DNA from: Lentisphaerota bacterium
Lineage (GTDB): Bacteria > Verrucomicrobiota > Lentisphaeria > Victivallales > Victivallaceae
Direction: 5' to 3'
Length of the DNA stretch: 34,049 nt
Assembly (NCBI GenBank): GCA_015061615.1
Contig: SUWE01000029.1
Location: 1 to 34,049 of the forward strand
This document shows positions 31,488-34,049 of the stretch, one piece after another. A program made the position numbers and the translations under genes. The notes under the pieces were generated by a model that ran no database searches, was not told the origin of the DNA, and saw only the letters and a list, made by a program, of their open reading frames with translations. Position 1 is the first letter of the stretch. Each line of letters opens with the position of its first letter.

Positions 31488-31516
31488 TTGCTTTTGATAC
31501 ATAGCACAGCTATATT
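31488..31516 (+). promoter_or_regulatory. Promoter of the HTH-cupin-acyl-CoA synthetase gene
   Basis: TTGCTT (31488-31493), 17 nt, TATATT (31511-31516), with a 30-nt leader. Confidence 0.55.
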
Positions 31517-31547
31517 ATAAAGACAGCATATTTTTCAAAAAAACTGA

Positions 31548-33845
31548 ATGGATGTATTCTTTATGGATGAGCAAACAAAATCTATCGGCAAGCGGCTTCA
31601 TGAAATCCGCACGATTCTGGAAATCCCCGCATCTGAAATGGCGGAATTAACCGGCATGACCGAAACACAATATCTTGCCCGGGAACGCGGCGAAGTTGAT
31701 TGTCACTTTTCGTTTCTCTACGACTGCGCAAAACGTTTCGGAGTAGATTTGAACTCCATCGTAACCGGTCAGACCCCGAAGTTGAGTAATTATACGCTCA
31801 ACCGTGCCGGTGGCGGAGTTGCCATTGAACGCAGTCATGAATTCAAATATCACCAGTTGGCATCAGGATTCAAATCCCGTATGACCGAACCGCTGTTTGT
31901 AGTGGCAAAACCCCAGCGCCCAGGTCTGCCGATTCCTCTTTCAACTCACCCCGGTCAGGAGTTTGACTATGTTCTCAAGGGCAAACTGAAGGTTCGTATC
32001 GGAGATAAGACGGAAATCCTCTCCCCCGGAGACAGCTTGTATTACGACAGCAATATCCCGCACGGAATGGTTGCGGTTGAGTGCGACGAGTGTGAATTTC
32101 TTGCCATTCCGATTCAGGGAGAAGCCAAAAAAGCAGAAGTTCCCACTCCGGTAAAAAGCACTGCCTCAATCGTCAATCCGAATGAAAAGCGGCTTTGCCA
32201 GAAATTCATGAAAGAGACCGTTGATGAAAACGGACAACTCGTTTCATGCCGTTTTGAGTATCCGGAAAACTTCAACTTTGCATATGATGTCGTCGACGCA
32301 CTTGCCATCAAATCCCCTGACAAACTGGCTTTGGCATGGGTTGGCAAGGACCATGTAAGGAAAGATTTTTCCTTCTTTGATATTGCTTTGGAATCCTGCC
32401 GTACAGCCAATTACTTCCAACATCTTGGAATCAAAAAAGGCGACCGGGTCATGCTGGTGATGAAACGGCATTATCAGTACTGGTTTGTCGTGAACGCCCT
32501 GCACCGTATCGGCGCGATTGCCATTCCGGCAAGCAATCAGCTTCTGGTAAAAGATTTTGTTTACCGTTTCCAGTCAGCAGGGGTCAAAGCGATCGTGGCA
32601 ACTGCCGATGGAGATGTTACAAAATTTGTCGATGAAGCAGCAGAACAGTATCCTGAACTTGAAACAAAGATCATTATCAACGGACAGCGTGATTCATGGC
32701 ATGATTTCAATGCTGAATACGATAAATTCGGAGATACATTCAGCCGTCCGAATGATTTGCTTGCAACTGATCCGATGTTGATGTTCTTTTCAAGCGGTAC
32801 TACCGGTTACCCCAAAATCGTTGAGCACAGTTTCTCCTATCCGCTGGGACACATTATGACCGCTCGCTGGTGGCAGTGTACCAATCCCAATGGATTGCAT
32901 TTCACTATAAGCGATACCGGCTGGGCAAAAGCGAGCTGGGGAAAAATCTACGGACAGTGGCTCAATGAAAGCGCAGTATTCGTCTATGACTTTGACCGTT
33001 TTGATGCGGCAGATATCATGGGACTTTTCAAAGAACACAACATTACGACATTCTGCGCACCGCCGACGATGTACAGATTCTTTATCAAAGAAGATCTTTC
33101 CAAATATGATTTATCAAGCATTGAACACGCCTGTATCGCCGGTGAAGCACTGAATCCGGAGGTGTTCCAGCAGTTCTACAAAGCAACCGGTCTGAAGGTG
33201 ATGGAAGGATTCGGGCAATCAGAAACTCCCATTATGCTCGGCAATCTTTTCGGGATGACTCCCAAACCGGGATCAATGGGCAAACCGACCCCCGCGTTCC
33301 CTATCGAACTGGTCGATCCTGACGGTAATCCGGTAAAAGATGGTGAAGTCGGTGAAATCGTTGTAAAAACTGAACCGGATCAGATTTGCGGACTTTTCCG
33401 CGGTTATTACCGTTCTGAGGAAAAAACTGCAGAATCATGGTATGACGGAATGTACCACACCGGCGATACCGCATGGAGAGATGAAGACGGATATTACTGG
33501 TACGTCGGCAGAACTGACGATGTGATCAAATCCTCCGGTTACCGCATCGGACCGTTTGAAATAGAAAGCGTCATCATGGAAATGCCGTATGTGCTTGAAT
33601 GTGCCGTTGTCGGCGCACCTGATGAGATTCGCGGTCAGGTCGTGGAAGCATATATTGTGCTGACCCGCGGAACAGTTGGCACAGATGAGATGAAAAAAGA
33701 GATCCAGGAGTATGTAAAAACACACACTGCTCCTTACAAATATCCCCGCCGGATCGAATTTGTAGAATCTCTGCCCAAAACAACAAGCGGAAAAATCAAG
33801 CGCAGCGACCTGCGCCTGATGGCAGCAAAAGCCGCCGAAAAGTAA
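31548..33845 (+). CDS. Fusion of XRE HTH, cupin and AMP-forming acyl-CoA synthetase
   Basis: The 765-residue protein has three parts. Residues about 10-66: an XRE-like helix-turn-helix. About 100-195: a cupin with P-G-Q-E-F-D-Y-V-L-K-G and P-G-D-S-L-Y-Y-D. About 225-760: an ANL enzyme with S-S-G-T-T-G-Y-P-K (near residue 413), G-E-A-L, G-F-G-Q-S-E-T, Y-H-T-G-D and the catalytic Lys in T-T-S-G-K-I-K (near 747). The enzyme part resembles medium-chain and acetyl-CoA synthetases. The protein may sense an acid or acyl compound and activate it. An alternative start at 31563 (M-D-E-Q) is possible. It stands alone. Confidence 0.87.
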   Translation: MDVFFMDEQTKSIGKRLHEIRTILEIPASEMAELTGMTETQYLARERGEVDCHFSFLYDCAKRFGVDLNSIVTGQTPKLSNYTLNRAGGGVAIERSHEFKYHQLASGFKSRMTEPLFVVAKPQRPGLPIPLSTHPGQEFDYVLKGKLKVRIGDKTEILSPGDSLYYDSNIPHGMVAVECDECEFLAIPIQGEAKKAEVPTPVKSTASIVNPNEKRLCQKFMKETVDENGQLVSCRFEYPENFNFAYDVVDALAIKSPDKLALAWVGKDHVRKDFSFFDIALESCRTANYFQHLGIKKGDRVMLVMKRHYQYWFVVNALHRIGAIAIPASNQLLVKDFVYRFQSAGVKAIVATADGDVTKFVDEAAEQYPELETKIIINGQRDSWHDFNAEYDKFGDTFSRPNDLLATDPMLMFFSSGTTGYPKIVEHSFSYPLGHIMTARWWQCTNPNGLHFTISDTGWAKASWGKIYGQWLNESAVFVYDFDRFDAADIMGLFKEHNITTFCAPPTMYRFFIKEDLSKYDLSSIEHACIAGEALNPEVFQQFYKATGLKVMEGFGQSETPIMLGNLFGMTPKPGSMGKPTPAFPIELVDPDGNPVKDGEVGEIVVKTEPDQICGLFRGYYRSEEKTAESWYDGMYHTGDTAWRDEDGYYWYVGRTDDVIKSSGYRIGPFEIESVIMEMPYVLECAVVGAPDEIRGQVVEAYIVLTRGTVGTDEMKKEIQEYVKTHTAPYKYPRRIEFVESLPKTTSGKIKRSDLRLMAAKAAEK

Positions 33846-33870
33846 ATCAGCTGACAAATCAGGGGGTGAG

Positions 33871-33898
33871 CGCAAAACCTGATGTTTTGCGGCGGTCT
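33871..33898 (+). terminator. Possible weak terminator after the fusion gene
   Basis: CGCAAAAC (33871-33878) pairs with GTTTTGCG (33884-33891) across a 5-nt loop; the following bases are only moderately T-rich. Confidence 0.35.
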
Positions 33899-33940
33899 CT
33901 TTTCAGCGTAAAATAAATTCACTTGGAAGGATTGGCAGGC

Positions 33941-33979
33941 AAAAAAATCCATTGCTCAAAACTGATGTTTGAGCAATGG
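33941..33979 (-). terminator. Terminator of a minus-strand gene at the right edge
   Basis: On the minus strand a perfect 12-bp stem, CCATTGCTCAAA (33968-33979 read in reverse) with TTTGAGCAATGG (33949-33960), is followed by seven T (33941-33947). It lies 26 nt past the probable stop at 34005. Confidence 0.8.
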
Positions 33980-34004
33980 CAGATTTCAAGTTAAAGTATT
34001 GCAG

Positions 34005-34049
34005 TTACGCCGTAAGAGTTGCGGCGAGCGTTGCACGCCGCCGCGAGGG
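34005..34049 (-). CDS. C-terminal end of a gene beyond the right edge (partial)
   Basis: A TAA on the minus strand at 34005-34007 closes an open frame reading P-S-R-R-R-A-T-L-A-A-T-L-T-A back to the edge. With a strong terminator just downstream this probably is the last 14 codons of a minus-strand gene. Too short to identify. Confidence 0.4.
   Translation of the reverse strand, partial: PSRRRATLAATLTA

Noticed and set aside
1-34049. CRISPR array, insertion sequence or prophage
   Set aside because: No regularly spaced direct repeats outside the giant gene, and no transposase, integrase or phage structural gene was seen.

Overview
The window reads like a stretch of chromosome from a gut-type PVC bacterium, most likely Lentisphaerota (Victivallis-like). 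That placement is inference. It rests on a very large adhesin-like protein built of AIDA-type and FG-GAP repeats with no signal peptide, abundant sugar and polyol genes with AraC/XRE regulators, many small lipoproteins, moderate GC, and promoters with a recurrent TATATT -10 box. No 16S gene or marker set is present to confirm it. Genes are dense on both strands and occur in short operons.

Left arm (1-5261, minus strand): a tight seven-gene operon, cut by the window edge. It encodes two small membrane proteins, two lipoproteins, a duplicated membrane protein, a secreted ankyrin protein and a cytoplasmic ankyrin protein. Several genes overlap by 4 nt (ATGA). I recognise folds but no known system, so this is the best candidate for something undescribed. 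A nucleoside hydrolase is divergent from it (5376), followed by a convergent DUF2339 membrane protein (6247-8088).

Gap at 8089-8576: about 490 nt holding a promoter for the DUF2339 gene, a candidate forward promoter, a roughly 106-nt imperfect palindrome and an overlapping 40-codon ORF. It precedes a DUF2726 nuclease-fold membrane protein.

Central metabolic block (9161-21096): a minus-strand operon (GH2 glycosidase, unknown 163-aa protein, PHP-domain phosphoesterase, mannitol-1-phosphate-dehydrogenase-like enzyme) is divergent from a plus-strand operon (GlpA-like FAD dehydrogenase with Fe-S domain, second FAD/NAD oxidoreductase, DUF1667 Fe-S protein, XRE-cupin regulator). Next comes a PocR-AraC regulator divergent from a Gfo/Idh/MocA oxidoreductase plus sugar isomerase/epimerase pair. 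Together these suggest uptake-independent processing of a glycoside or polyol phosphate and its oxidation; the substrate cannot be read from sequence.

Right arm (21169-34049): the 1417-aa repeat protein with an operator-like palindrome at its promoter; pyrF-der housekeeping operon; alkaline phosphatase plus YibE/F membrane protein; tRNA-Gly(CCC) followed directly by a lipoprotein gene and tadA; a fusion of HTH, cupin and acyl-CoA synthetase; and, at the edge, the probable last codons of a minus-strand gene with its terminator.
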